A DNA stretch of 64,000 bases, taken from NCBI GenBank assembly GCA_003956705.1, contig QZCP01000165.1, forward strand, positions 1 to 64,000. The letters are read 5' to 3'. Numbering within the stretch: position 1 is the first letter of the stretch; each line of letters starts with the position of its first letter. The DNA comes from Brevipalpus yothersi. Its lineage: Eukaryota; Arthropoda; Arachnida; Trombidiformes; Tenuipalpidae. Shown piece after piece: positions 46,242 through 58,323 of the stretch. The notes below the pieces were generated by a model. It was given only the letters and a program-made list of their open reading frames with translations, made no database searches and had not been told where the DNA came from. Both the position numbers and the translations under genes were made by a program.

Positions 46242-46873
46242 GAAGAGTAGGTACAAGGTAGACTTTTGAAATCTCTCTCTTGCATCAATTTTTCAAATGA
46301 ATTTCACTATTCCTTAGTTTTTTACACCGAAGCTAAGCATCAGCACTGACAAACAATGAATAGCGTGATCTACAAGCTTTTTGCTTTTTTCATGTGTTTC
46401 ATTTTAACATATTCGTATTAATATGACATCTCACTCAAATTGATTAAACTCGGTGGTGATAGCTCGTGATGAAGGTCTTTCATTCAAAGGAATGGCTAAT
46501 CACCATTTTTTGTCAATTTCGTGTTCGAGTGCATTATAAGGTACATCTTTTGAGCGATAGCTATAAACTTCAATTTCGAACGATCATCACGAATCATATC
46601 GCTGTAAAAAGCTATCTTCTAAAAGCTAAAAAGCTAGGAATCATGAGATCCAATAATTGTAAAATTCATCTTCAGCTCCTATGGCTCTCTCTCTCTCTTC
46701 CTGATCTTGTTAGCTCAATCTCACCATTTTTCATCCATCCATTTCATTAGCTCGGGATATAGTTTTTTCAATTAAATACATTTCTAACTACCATTTTTTT
46801 CAATTTCAATTGGGCTCACTTCTGGTCTGATGCTAATAGGCGCTGTATTTTTTGATACTGTTCCGATATTCGA

Positions 46874-48208
46874 TCATCTGCTAGGCTTGAGATTTGCAAC
46901 AAGTAACAGCATATGAGCTGTCAGCTCAAGTATAGTCTGTTGAGATGAAAAATACAAGTTTTAGTTTTGGACAGGATCCCATTGGTCAACTCACCAGAAT
47001 CAAGCTTCTTGAAGAGAATGCAAAAAATTGGAAACATGTGAATTGAATGGGTTTTTCTTCTAAAATGCTGATAACGTTATTCAACTTCAATCTTTGTTCA
47101 GAACGTAACGTAATTTGGAAAGAAATACGGTGAAATTGCTTGGTGATTTTGGCTACCTGAGGAAGAGAAAATTAGATTCACCCAAGCTGGTTGAATTGCA
47201 TTTGTAACTCACTGATAACGTTGCGAATTTTCCAGTCAAATTAATTGCTATAGGACCTAATATGAGAGCACCAAGAACAATGAGAATTGCAAGATATGTG
47301 GCTGGAGGTGAGGTATCAGAGTATAGGGCAACAAATAACATCAATACTATTAGTGCATAGCAATTGAAGTAAAGTGAACCGATGAATAGACAGAGAGTTT
47401 TATTGGCTTTCTCGAAATCTGAATAGACGATCATGTATTGCCTCAAAATCAATTCTAGCTTGAGCTTACAAAGTTTTTCTTGACTAAACTTGAATTTTAC
47501 GAGCTCATGATATATCTCATCTAATTGGAATTTGATAATTAGACAGTAGCTATAGAAGAGAAAAAGCGCTATTTGTGCACCTCGGAGCATAATTAACTGG
47601 CCATATTGGAAGAAAATCCATGTTGGAAGTTGTAGAATTCTGAATACTCTAATGTTAGGTATGAGCAAGAGATAAGTGATTAGGGTGGCATCAGAGGGGA
47701 GAAATATTCCCATCATGACCAGAGTTAACACAATATACATAAAATTGATTATATTCCATAAAGCTCTCCATTTCGAGGAACCATGTGCCGATTCTTCAAT
47801 ATTCTGCTCAACAAAGTATACACGGATCCAATTTTTACCGATATCTTGACAGTTGAGCACTGAGAATGCCCATAAGGTAACAAGTGAACCGATATAACAT
47901 GAGAGGAAAGCTCCATCAACTAAAAGTCTTGTGTTCCCAAACAAAAAGCCAATATCACAAAGTGTTAATTCTGTTGATGGATCACTTATGAACAAGGTTA
48001 TGATGATTCGAGCATTGTTGAAAATAACCAAAGAATAAGCCAAGAAATTTCTAACTTTGAACTGGCTGATTCTGCCAGTGTTGTTCGTAGGGACACTTTT
48101 ATAGAGAAATCCTGACTGAGACAGAACATCCTCAAAGTTGTAAACTAACACTCTGGAACTCTCTCTTATTTTTCTCATTCCGAGGAATTTCATGACTGTT
48201 GACAACAT
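46874..48208 (-). CDS. Gustatory receptor-like 11
   Basis: Exons complement 47213-48208, 46995-47156 and 46874-46936; 406 residues from ATG 48208 (MLSTVMKFLGMRKIRESS). Exon 1 contains LTLCDIGFLFGNTRLLVDGAF and WIFFQYGQLIMLRGAQ and ends NLTGKFATLS. Exon 2 has EEKPIQFTCFQFFAFSSRS, and exon 3 TILELTAHMLLLVANL. Introns are 56 and 58 bp. It belongs with receptor 4 and pseudogene 12. Fragments of its lineage also survive at 31.4 and 41.6 kb. Confidence 0.85.
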
Positions 48209-49077
48209 TGCCAAGCTATATATACATGTATTATCTACATATATTATCTGAAAACCTTATAAAAATATCATTAATGTGTGAAGTTCCTAACATCATGAGA
48301 TTAGGAAAACTAGTGCGCTTCATTTTATATCGACTTTATGAGAGGAAACTTCCTCAATTATTCCATTTCTCCAATTGAAGCTTTTTTCTAGCTAGCGGGG
48401 CACTATATTTGGATTGATTGTTTTTCATGGATTGATAATGATTTTATAATTAACACCTGTGACTTGGGGTTTCAACTGTATTGCTTCTCCTCAAATTCTA
48501 CGGGAAGAGCACTTCTCTTCTCCTTTATTTGCGTGCTTTGGTATCGGAGTCTCCATGATTCGATGGATCTGGCTAAAAAGCGTATCCAACAGGTATTGCT
48601 TTCTAATTAAGCGCTTGATAATGATGATGTCTCATCGTCTGGAGTTTATTATGAATTGTTTACATCTATGTCATAAACTTCAAGAGATCAATAAGCAAAT
48701 GAAAAATTTTCATACTTTTTATGTAGGATTCAAGAAGAGAGCGGTGAATCTATGTTTCTCATACTGTTCATCTTATCAGATGGAGAGAAGACTGAATTAT
48801 TGATGCATATTAAATTTTTCGTGATTTTTGGCTGTTATGAGTGCTCAGGTTAGCAGTGATGGAGTAACCCTAACGATGGTTATCTTAATCCTGTTCAACA
48901 AAATGGAGGAGGCTCATTTTTAATTATCATGCCAGAAAAACCTTATAATTATGGAGATCTTTTATCAGGCTTTCGAATTCTCATGCAAAAAATTTCACTA
49001 ATTCTCCTTAATTGCCAGATTTCATGAGTACCGGAGTCTTCTGAATGAAAATTTGCCCTTATCTTGACTCACCAATT
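48209..49077. other. 5' flank of receptor 11
   Basis: Parts match 31522-32150. The plus-strand frame 48459-48803 has no recognisable motif and is taken as chance. Confidence 0.5.
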
Positions 49078-50012
49078 CTATCTCTCGTTGAGGTTGAGAT
49101 TCACAACTAGCAGAAACATGTGCACATCAAGTTCCACCAAAGTCTATTAAGAAAAACAAATGAGCTTCCAGTATGCCACAGATCATGAAACGCACAAGGA
49201 TCAAGCTTCTGGAGGAAAAGGCAAAGAATTCGAAGCATGTGGACTGAATAGGTCTCTTCTGACATGCTTATTATATCCTCTAACATCATTAAATACTCAT
49301 TAGGACCATTCGGTGTTATCTGAGGAAGAATTTGACGAAATCTCTTGACAATTTTGCCAGCCTGCAAGAGTTTCGAATAAATTAATAAGATTCTTGCAAG
49401 CTATCAAGATATCGAATGAGCTTTCAGATTGTATATGTTGGAATTTATCTAAAACTCTGATTTCGTTCCTAGTTCCTAATTTAGATTGCAATTCTGCCAC
49501 GATACGAAAAATCAAAGCTCGACTTTGAGATGTCAAGTCTGAAATCTCATTCGCCCCTCTGGTAGAATAAACTCGCCGATGATATTAGTATCGTAGATTT
49601 TCCAGTTAAATTGATGGCTGTTGGGCCCAAGATCGTAATACCCCAAACTAGAGTTGCTAAAAGTTTTTCTGGAACAATAGCATTTGAGCAAAGAGTGATA
49701 GAGAGCATTAAGACCACGAGCGAGAAAGTGTTCAAACAAAGAAGCCCAATTAATAAAGATAAGGCTTCGTTGGCATTCTTGAAGTCTATATAGATAGACA
49801 TATAATTTTTCAAGATTGGGCTCAATTCGAAAGGGTTGTATTTCCGATTTCTGAGATTCAATCCATCTAGCTTATCACACACCTCATCAAGGCGAATTTT
49901 TGTAATAAAACAGTAGCTATAGAAAAAGAAAGTAGACATTTGTGTACTTCGAAGCATTATGAAATATCCTCACTGAAAAAACCCAGAAAGTACCCAAACA
50001 GAAACTTGCAAT
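49078..50012 (-). pseudogene. Receptor pseudogene 12
   Basis: Only the second half of exon 1 remains. Coming from upstream it reads LQVSVWVLSGFFQ, then an in-frame TGA, then GYFIMLRSTQM (about 49920-50005), and continues open to NLTGKSTILISS. Exon 2 (about 49200-49362) has a one-base deletion after SEE, so the rest (normally PIQFTCFEFF) is out of frame. Exon 3 (49078-49143) is open (TLVELDVHMFLLVVNL). The N-terminal half is absent. Confidence 0.88.
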
Positions 50013-50148
50013 GAAACAATGCAATTTTTGTTTCATGTGTTTTTCTCATGATGCTCATTTAATCGGCTTTGCGCTATTGTCAACTGGAAACCCAAGGATG
50101 TGGATTTGATTTTATCATCTTCCCTGATAACCTGAACGCGATGAGCAA

Positions 50149-50180
50149 TGGTATTATTATTATTATTATTATCATTATCA
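50149..50180. repeat. ATT trinucleotide run
   Basis: Short (TTA)n tract between receptor pseudogene 12 and the glycosyltransferase gene. Confidence 0.85.
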
Positions 50181-50402
50181 TGATTCACTGTGCATGTAGG
50201 TGTGTAACCAAACATATTACACAAATCATGACCGGCGATGAAAAATATTGGATCAAACTATCAGTGTGTAAATGTCTGTTTGTGGGTGTATATGTTCTTA
50301 TTTTTGGGATAATTGTTCATTATTTTGAAGTGTTACCATGAAATTTTCCATTCACTGCTCTTAGTTTTCATGAATTTGTTTCCGAGTGTATGCAAATTTG
50401 AC

Positions 50403-51668
50403 ATGACATCGCATGAATTCAAGATTCTTCTGCTCATTATTTTTGTGGTCACTTTCTATTCCATTTTCATTCTCAATACAAGCAATTATGATACACCAAT
50501 CAACAAATTTATCGTCTACGAACCTCATCATTTCACCAGAAAAGCATTCCAGTACAATGTATCCTCACATAATATGGATGATTTGCGACAATTAATTGAT
50601 TTGAATGATTTTCAATTTATGTTGAACAATTTTCCATGCCATAAATCTAATCTTCACGATGCTGGTGGTGTTAGGGGCAGTGTCGGGAATTCGAATGATC
50701 AAAATAATTATGAAAAAAATATATTTCTGTTAATTTTTATTCATAGCTCGGTGAGCAATTTTCATAAGCGTCAAGTTATCCGTGAAACATGGGGCAGTTT
50801 GACCAACGTATCTCATTATCAAATTCGCAAAGTATTTCTTGTTGGTCTATCTAATGATCCACAAACACAGTCCAAATTGATTGTGGAAAATAATGCTCAT
50901 CACGATATGGTTCAAGGCAATTTTGTCGATTCATATCATAATCTGACCTACAAGCATGTTATGGGACTCAAGTGGGTCCATTATCACTGTCAAACAGCAA
51001 AATTCATCCTCAAAACGGATGATGATATTTTTGTGGACACTTTCCAGATGGTACCATATCTTCGCGGTTATATGATCAATTCACAGCCTTCAAAAAATTT
51101 TATTTGTTGTCATCTGATTGAAAGACCGGTGGTTAAGCGAATTCCATCCAGCAAATGGTTCGTTTCTTCTGAGGTGAATTTTTCTTTTATTATGATTCTT
51201 TCTAAGATTTTAGTGAGAAAAGAGAAATTCTTCATTCATTATCATGAATTGGGAAGGAAATTTATCAAATATTTATTTATAACTGATATTACACCGCTTT
51301 CTCTTTTTGCCATTTTCAAGGACTATCCTGATAAATATTACCCTCCTTATTGTTTCGGCTGGAGTGTAATCATGTCACCAGATGTAGTAAATAATCTTTA
51401 TATTGAGTCAAAAAATGCTACTTATTTCTTTATTTATTTCGATGATGTTTTCGTTACCGGTATTTTGGCTAAGAAATTAAAAATTCAACACATCGATTTG
51501 AAACCCAAAATAGCTTTATACGCCAATGATACTCGTCAATGGCTTATATCTGACTCTCATTCGCTTCCTCCTCTTCTTGGACATCCTCGAGTAGTGAAAA
51601 ATTCTTCAACAGTATACAGTCTGTGGATCAAGGCAAAAGCGTGCCATGAAAAGATTGAAATCAACTGA
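50403..51668 (+). CDS. Beta-1,3-galactosyltransferase-like protein (GT31)
   Basis: Type II Golgi enzyme: short cytoplasmic tail, membrane anchor (FKILLLIIFVVTFYSIFIL) and a lumenal GT31 domain. Two exons, 50403-51173 and 51321-51668, give 372 residues. The 147 bp intron is in frame without stops, so an unspliced reading gives a falsely long protein; joining restores KWFVSSE-DYPDKYYPPYC. Motifs in order: RETWG, VFLVG, DSYHNLTYKHVMG, KTDDDIFV (metal-binding DxD), YPPYCFGWSVIMS and FDDVFVTG (the usual Glu of E-D-V is Asp). Transfers a hexose from a UDP-sugar in beta-1,3 linkage by family; donor and acceptor cannot be told. The start could also be ATG 50370. It is the only plus-strand gene inside the receptor array. 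Confidence 0.88.
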   Translation: MTSHEFKILLLIIFVVTFYSIFILNTSNYDTPINKFIVYEPHHFTRKAFQYNVSSHNMDDLRQLIDLNDFQFMLNNFPCHKSNLHDAGGVRGSVGNSNDQNNYEKNIFLLIFIHSSVSNFHKRQVIRETWGSLTNVSHYQIRKVFLVGLSNDPQTQSKLIVENNAHHDMVQGNFVDSYHNLTYKHVMGLKWVHYHCQTAKFILKTDDDIFVDTFQMVPYLRGYMINSQPSKNFICCHLIERPVVKRIPSSKWFVSSEVNFSFIMILSKILVRKEKFFIHYHELGRKFIKYLFITDITPLSLFAIFKDYPDKYYPPYCFGWSVIMSPDVVNNLYIESKNATYFFIYFDDVFVTGILAKKLKIQHIDLKPKIALYANDTRQWLISDSHSLPPLLGHPRVVKNSSTVYSLWIKAKACHEKIEIN

Positions 51669-52181
51669 TGGGTCTTGAGTACATGTGCTATTGGAATCTT
51701 TGAGATGATATAAATATTTACTAGTCTTCGCACCTCTAATCTGACCTATCTGTTACTTCCACTTGATGTAGAGGAGAAAATGTGCATGATAAAATCCGAG
51801 GTCAGTTTTCAGCGTTTGAAATAACATTTCAAAAGTATATCTCAGTAAATGAATCGAAAAGTAAATTATATGAACATCATGTTTATCAGATTATTCAAGC
51901 ACATTGTACTTCTCATCAATAATGATTGCTTGATTCAGGTTTGATCGATTCATTATCTCCAAGAAAATCAGATAATAAGAAATTTTCATCAGTAATAGGT
52001 GAGAAAATAATCACATCCGTCTCAGAGTAAAAATAAGCAAAAAAATGTGAAAAATTCGAATCTAAATATTTTTCTTAATAAATCTCTTGAATCTTTTTCA
52101 CACTTGAATAGGGGCAGACCAGTTAAAAATAATTTTTCACTGTGTTCCCGCTCTCGAAGTATTGGTCTGCTTTCCTGAACA
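51669..52181. other. Convergent intergenic, no gene seen
   Basis: Lies between the 3' ends of the glycosyltransferase gene (+) and receptor 13 (-). Confidence 0.5.
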
Positions 52182-53518
52182 TTATGTACTCCTGAGATTG
52201 GCCACGAGAAGGAACATAGTTGACATGAATTCCAAGAGAGTCTTCATAGGAGAGAGAAAACGCAGATAAAAATTGGAATATAAACAATTCAATGCATACC
52301 ATAGCCATGGTCCTGGATGAGAGAACCAAAAAATCGAAACAAGTGAACTCAATAGGTTTATCTTCAGATAGACCGATGATATTAGCCAATTTCATACAAC
52401 ACTCACTACTAGAGTTAAATTGTCTGAGATTATGGTACAGAGTACGGATAATCTTTTTTGCCTAATTAATTAGAAGAATGTATCAGAGGATTGTTATTCA
52501 AGCGATAAAGACAAGAGTTTACCGATGAGCTGGACAATCTTGCAGCCAAATTGAATGCAACAGTGATCAAACTTGTGATCCCAAATACTAAGCTGATTGC
52601 AATCAGCTTCACACCAGAAGTTGCACTCGAATAGAGGCCGGTGTAAAGCATTATGATAACCCCAAAGAACGACAAACAATAGACCGTCCCAACAATAAAT
52701 GATAGGGACTCATTCGATTTTTTCGTATCACAATAAATATGTAGATAACTTTCCAATATGGAATGATACTCTGGCTCTATGAGCATTTTGTTATTCATTT
52801 CAATTTCAATTTCGTTGAGCATAGCATTAATTCGCTCCAAGCGGAACTTTGTAATCACACAGTAGCTATTGAAAAAGAAAACACTAATATGACCTGCTCT
52901 GAGAGAAAGGTAACTTCCTATTTGGCATAAAATCCAGATTGGAAATTGAAATATTTTCACTGAAATCATACTAGGAATGAATAGAAGAGAGGAAAATAGA
53001 GCAAAGAAAGCTACATAGAATATTAACATGGTCACATTGAATATAATATACATCTTATTGATTTTTCCCCTCAAAAGATTCCAAATTAAAGCATCATGAG
53101 TGTAATCTGATGCATTTGGATCATTCAGATGAACACGAATCCAATCAGAATTTGGTTTTTTCCACTCTATAATTGACAACCCCCAGAGAATAGCAAGAGT
53201 ATTGAAACACAGTAAAGTAAAGACTGCATCACCATATAGTCTAGTATTTCCAAATAGAACACCAATATCACAAAGTATCAGTCCAATGTATGGATCACTT
53301 ATAAACATTATCGATATGCACCTCAAAGTGTTGAAAAGTGTTATAAAGTAAGCCACACGATTGACAGTAGTTTTGGTGGAGCAGCAAAATTCTCTCGCCA
53401 TAAAATTGCCATTCAAAAAACCAGACAGATACAAGGCAGCTTCATAATTATACTCCAACAGCCTGGATGACTGTCGAAGTTTTGCTGTTCCGATGAGCTT
53501 TGAAATGAATTCCATCAT
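52182..53518 (-). CDS. Gustatory receptor-like 13
   Basis: Exons complement 52523-53518, 52300-52461 and 52182-52241; 405 residues from ATG 53518 (MMEFISKLIGTAKLRQSS). A TAG in frame 21 bases upstream fixes this start, unlike in receptors 6, 7 and 9. Exon 1 has LILCDIGVLFGNTRLYGDA and SNESLSFIVGTVYCLSFFG and ends ARLSSSS. Exon 2 reads EDKPIEFTCFDFLVLSSRT, and exon 3 TLLEFMSTMFLLVANLRS. Closest to truncated pseudogene 8, so it is a relative of the 34-46 kb duplication block. Confidence 0.86.
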
Positions 53519-54588
53519 TACCGATAACTTTTTCCTCTATTCATGGAGAGCATTGAGATTTAAGATGAATTTCCTACTTGGTGATAATTTCCTTTTCATG
53601 AAATAAGAATCAGAAATATGTTCGATAGATTTGACTATTACACACACACATCATGAACTGCATGTGGATGAAAGAGTTTGGATTTGGAATCTTCTTTTTC
53701 CAGTTTTCTATCATTTTTTCGATTGATTTCCATTATTCCTGAGTTTTGCGTACCAATATTTGGAATCCGCATTAATTGAGCAATGAATTGCGTGATTAAT
53801 TGGCTTTTCGTTTTCCGTTATGCAACCATTTGACGCATCAATGCTTATCCACAAAGCTTTCCATTCATTTTGACTAAACTCGATATTGATGATCCTGTGC
53901 TAAATAATTTTTCCATAGAGGAACATGACTTATTACCATTTTTTCTCAATTTGGTGCTTTCAGTAAATCTTTAAACATATTTTTCAGGAGATAGGTATGG
54001 CTCTTAGCAACGGAATATTTCTTTGTATACAGCTCACTCCAAGCTTTAAGAAATAACGTTGACCTAATCTATTAGCATCCGATGTATTATTCAATTAGAA
54101 TCTATTATTGACTATTTATCTCCATCGTATCTATTTCAAATTTATTTTCACCTCCTACTTGTTAGTGCTAGAAAGCGGGTTTTTAGAAGTCCCATCCCCT
54201 ATCTTTGCTTTGATTCGGATGCGTTTTCCTTGCCTTATATCAGAGAACACAAGTCAAATTGGGTATTTTGATACTGAGTCATGAAGATAGAGTGCTGATG
54301 AACACTGGCCAGTTAGTTCTTGGTGAATCTTGTATCCTATTCAAGTCATGAAATTCAATATTCGAAATACATGTATATACTACATCTTGCTAACTCTATT
54401 TTCGACCTGTAATTTGGATTGTAAAATGTGGAAAAAAATCAAACAGGGAAATGGCTCTTACCTCTGGTGGATAGTTTTTTGAGGACAATATATACAAACA
54501 GAATTTGATTTTAATTCAAATCAGATAGACATACCACATAGAAATTCCAAATTATATCTGAAAAATGTCTCAGATTTCTAAAAAAAGT
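53519..54588. other. 5' flank of receptor 13
   Basis: Includes a diverged copy of the shared upstream block at about 53790-53975. No gene seen in the rest. Confidence 0.5.
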
Positions 54589-55947
54589 TCAGCTGTATCC
54601 TTGCATTCTTGGCCTCAGGTTGGCGACTAGTAGCATCATGAATGCTGCTCCTTCAAGGAAACTCTTGGGAAGAGAAAAGAATCAAATTTATGCATACGTG
54701 AATGTATCTGATCTCTACAACACATACCAGTAATAAACTTTTGGACGATAAGGTCAGAAATTCAAAGCGTTTGAACACAATAGGTCTCTCCACTGATATG
54801 CTGAGAATATTGTTCAATTTCAGCAAGAGCTCAATCTCAGAAATTCTTGGTGAGATACGATAGATCTGTTTGCAGATCTTATTTGCCTAGAATGAACATT
54901 CACCATTGATTCATGTCTACCCTGATATGAGTATGATTCACTTACTGATAGAGAAGATAATCTTCCATTCAAATCAGGTAAGAGAATACCCATTGTTGAA
55001 GTACCAACTGCTGAACTTAAAGCGAGTAGTTTAGCACCAAAAGAGGCTTCTGAATAAATGAAAATGAAAAGTTGCATAATAACCAAAGTGAAGCCAGCAC
55101 AATAAAGTGATCCGATCATAATTGAGAGTGATTTATTTGCTTCCTCTGAATCCGAATAAATTTCAATATATTCTCTCAAAATTGAATCTAAACGAGATGA
55201 ATTGACTCTTCTGTTTTTTCCTTTAAGTTCTTCCAATTTCAAATTGACTTGATCCAGCCGATATTGAGTGACCAAACAGTATGTTATGATCAGAAACAGA
55301 GTAATGTTGACCCCTCGAAGCATGTAGTATTTACCACTCCCCGATATAACGAAAGTAAAGATCTGAGAAATTTGGATCTCTGGACTATTTGTTCGAAATA
55401 ACAGTGAAAAAATCACCAAAGTACTCTCTGGAAAGAAAAATCCTATCAAAATTAGGGTGATTGTGACATAAGTTCTGTTGATTCTTCGCCGTAAAACCAT
55501 CCAACTGGTAGTATTTTGTGTCCGATTTTCAATATTTTGATCTACAAAATATACATTAATCCAGTTTCGATTCGAATTTTTCTTTTTCATATCTGTAAAT
55601 GCCCATAAAATGCCTAGTGTCATGAAGGAACAGGCAAAAAAAGATCCATCACTCAAAAGTCTATTCGGACCTTCACCAAAGAGGAGTCCAAGATCACACA
55701 ATGAGAGCAATATTGTGGGATCAATTGACATCATCACGATAGCAAATCTAATTGCATCACAGATTGTTAGAAAATATGCCAGAAAGTTCAAAAGTTTGGA
55801 TTTGTTTTGAACTCCGTTACGATGGTCAGCGTACATGAATCCACTTTCATGTAGAACTTGTTCGAAATTATAGTTCAATAATCTGTTGGTAGAACCAGTC
55901 CTCGAAAGTCCAATAAATTGCAGAACTCTTTTGGAAACAGTCATCAT
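54589..55947 (-). CDS. Gustatory receptor-like 14
   Basis: Exons complement 54946-55947, 54728-54886 and 54589-54663; 411 residues from ATG 55947 (MMTVSKRVLQFIGLSRTG). The most diverged intact member. Exon 1 has LSLCDLGLLFGEGPNRLLSDG, with a short insertion in the hallmark loop, and ends DLNGRLSSLS. Exon 2 is one codon shorter than in all the others and reads VERPIVFKRFEFLTLSS, where Thr-Cys is replaced by Lys-Arg. Exon 3 is longer (SFLEGAAFMMLLVANL plus nine residues), with Ser for the usual leading Thr. Left end member of the array in transcription order. Confidence 0.82.
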
Positions 55948-56737
55948 TTCCTAGGCAAATGGGACACAAAACTTTTTCTTCAAAAGAACTACATTAGATT
56001 TTCTTCAAATAGATCATTTACAACTCACCCTTTTGATAGTTTAAATGTATTGGGTAGGTTTTAGTGATTGTTTCTCTTCAGTTATCTCGTCTCGCCTCTC
56101 TCTTGTTATGGTTCACCTCTATCACGAATAATATAATAATAATAATAATTGTTCCGATACAATGTAATTGGCAGGTAAAATTCATTTTTATATATAAACT
56201 CGAAACTGACTCATAATATTCCTTCTTAGGATCAACAATAAGTAACAAAGACTATACCGAGGATATGCTTCGATTTTTTTTCCAAAATGATTTCTGCACT
56301 TTACAATTGTAATTTGATGAACTGTTATTAAGTAGCGGTGAGAATTGATATAATATAAATTGATGATCGATTATCTTTCCAGTATTCGTGCTGTGTAGCC
56401 TTATCAGCTACACAGCTGTACTTACTCAGTAGATTGAGTGATCACAAAATTACTGTATCATGATAGTTTGCTTTTGAGCTCTAGAAATACAGTATATATA
56501 GTGATGAACCATTCATTTGGTTGAGCCCTAACTTCTATTACAAAAATTATCTTCATTCCTGACCAATTTATTTATGCCAACAAATCGAAGAAATGCAATC
56601 AAATCAATGGAGAACATTCTTCATCAAAGGAAATTTTTAATCCATCTTTTTCATTCAACGATCTTTCTTAAGATCAAAGACAGAGAAGAACAGAACCGAG
56701 AAATTAATCGATAGTTTTAAAACAAAATGAATGATCT
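55948..56737. other. Intergenic with a small hairpin
   Basis: Near 56390-56416 a perfect short inverted repeat occurs (GCTGTGTAGC, loop, GCTACACAGC). A short AAT run lies near 56130-56150. No gene seen. Confidence 0.5.
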
Positions 56738-57138
56738 TCACTCTGAAAAAACAGCTCTCGCAGCTTCCTGATTGATCTCTCTAATATGTTCATCAATTGT
56801 GTTAGGGTCTTCAGGCAGAGCTTCAATTCTTTTTTTCAATTCTTCAGACTTTTTAGCAAATCCTTCCCATATTCTGCCCCACTCATCAATCTGAACCCAG
56901 AGATGAGCTTTCTTCACAATTGGCTCCTCATCGTCAACATTCATGAAAAAATCTGCTTCATATCGCTTTGACGTTTCTTCGAGTACGGTTTTCCAATCAG
57001 CTGAGAATTCAATTAATATAAGCAAAAAATGAGTTACTGGATGCAATGCAATTTCATCAAAAATACATTACCTGCATGAGCAAAGATGGAGAGGATAACA
57101 AGAAGAGCAAAAGAAGATATTAGAACCTTTGAAATCAT
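56738..57138 (-). CDS. Short secreted protein family, member 2
   Basis: Exons complement 57072-57138 and 56738-57000; 109 residues. Signal peptide MISKVLISSFALLVILSIFA, then a phase-1 intron as in the other members. Mature part: ADWKTVLEETSKRYEADFF, DDEEPIVKKAHLWVQIDEW, EELKKRIEALPED. The shared pattern is D-W-x(2)-[AV]-L-x-E-T, E-P-I-V-x-K-A-H-x-W-[LV]-x-[ILM]-D-x-[WM], and a Lys/Glu-rich helix before L-P-E-D or I-P-E-x. No Cys in the mature chain. Acidic, probably all-helical. I do not recognise the family. Confidence 0.82.
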
Positions 57139-57896
57139 TTTGAACGCAAATTAGCAACTTGATCGGAGACAAGCTCAACCAAACTGATCTTACTTCTCAA
57201 GATTGTCAACGTTTCATTATTTTTCCAACAGCCTCTGCCGACGTCCCTCATCAATCCAGGAGAAAAGTTTCCTCAGAGTATGCATAAACAGAGATGTATA
57301 ATAAAAATGTTTAATCAGAAATGTATTATAAGTATTGCCAACACAAATTACATACAGCAAATATTGTTTGCCAGCGTTTTGGGCAATATATTCCTTAATT
57401 TGAGGAAACATGCATCTTTGTTAATTCCATTCTTCCTTGGGAAAATTTCTATTTTATGGAAAAATAGAAAATTCTGAGAATCACATTTTAAATCAATAAA
57501 CAATATATAATAAATAAATGATGAATAATCTACTCAGGAGCACAGCGCTCAACCTGAACTCTGGTTCACGCAGCAACAAGAGTGTTCACCACGTCTTATG
57601 TGATGATGAAGCGATGATAAATACATGTATTTCTTTTTTCCCACAATATATCTACAGATTTACAAGAATATTCTGTCAGACCTATCATTAATTATTATAA
57701 ATGATATCGCAATAAATAACGGTATAATCTATCAATAAATAAATAATGAATAGTATTTGGCTTATTTTTATTCTTCTTTCCATCAGATTGGAGCAATTAA
57801 TGAAAAATTCATCTCGCTTAAGAGCATCATTGGATTGAAAATCTGAAACGAAATGTTCCTATCAGTTAGTGATGCAGAGGAATCGATGATCAATTT
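57139..57896. other. Intergenic, no gene seen
   Basis: AT-rich spacer between two tandem secreted-protein genes. Confidence 0.5.
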
Positions 57897-58323
57897 CTAT
57901 ATTGACACTTGAGCATCTTTGAACCACATGAAAGCTTCATCATATATATCCAAAATTTTCTTAGCCAAATCTTCTCCACTCAAATCTTCAGGGAGATCTT
58001 TGATTTTTTGCTTCAATTCTAACGATTTTTCACCAAAACCTTCCCAACTTTCGCCCATTTCATCCATTTTCAGCCAACTATGAGCCTTCTGTACAATTGG
58101 TTCCTCATCCTCGGCATCCCAATATGGCTCCTCATCCATTCGCTTAGCTGTTTCAGCTAACACAGTCTCCCAGTCATCTGGTCGAAAATTGATGTCATTA
58201 TTTAGTATCACTACTGATGCAAACGATTGAAATTAGATATAACAAAACATTCTCACCTGCATTAACAGAATTGAGGAAAATAGCCGATAAACACAAGAAT
58301 GCAATCACAACCTTTGAAATCAT
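57897..58323 (-). CDS. Short secreted protein family, member 3
   Basis: Exons complement 58257-58323 and 57897-58177; 115 residues. The first exon has the same length (67 bases) as in members 1, 2 and 4 and begins MISKVVIAFLCLSAIFLNS. Mature part: DDWETVLAETAKRMDEEPYW, EEPIVQKAHSWLKMDEMG, LELKQKIKDLPED. The C-terminal tail is longer than in its relatives and ends WFKDAQVSI. The intron is GT-AG, 79 bp. Confidence 0.82.

Larger units (their letters stand above)
41620..46750. repeat. Segmental duplication, unit 2 (receptor 9 and pseudogene 10)
   Basis: Second copy of the unit at 34270-39900. Relative to unit 1 it has a shorter stretch between the two receptors (about 0.8 kb against 1.4 kb) and damage to the second receptor. 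The right end is near 46750, after a stretch matching 39840-39905. Confidence 0.8.
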
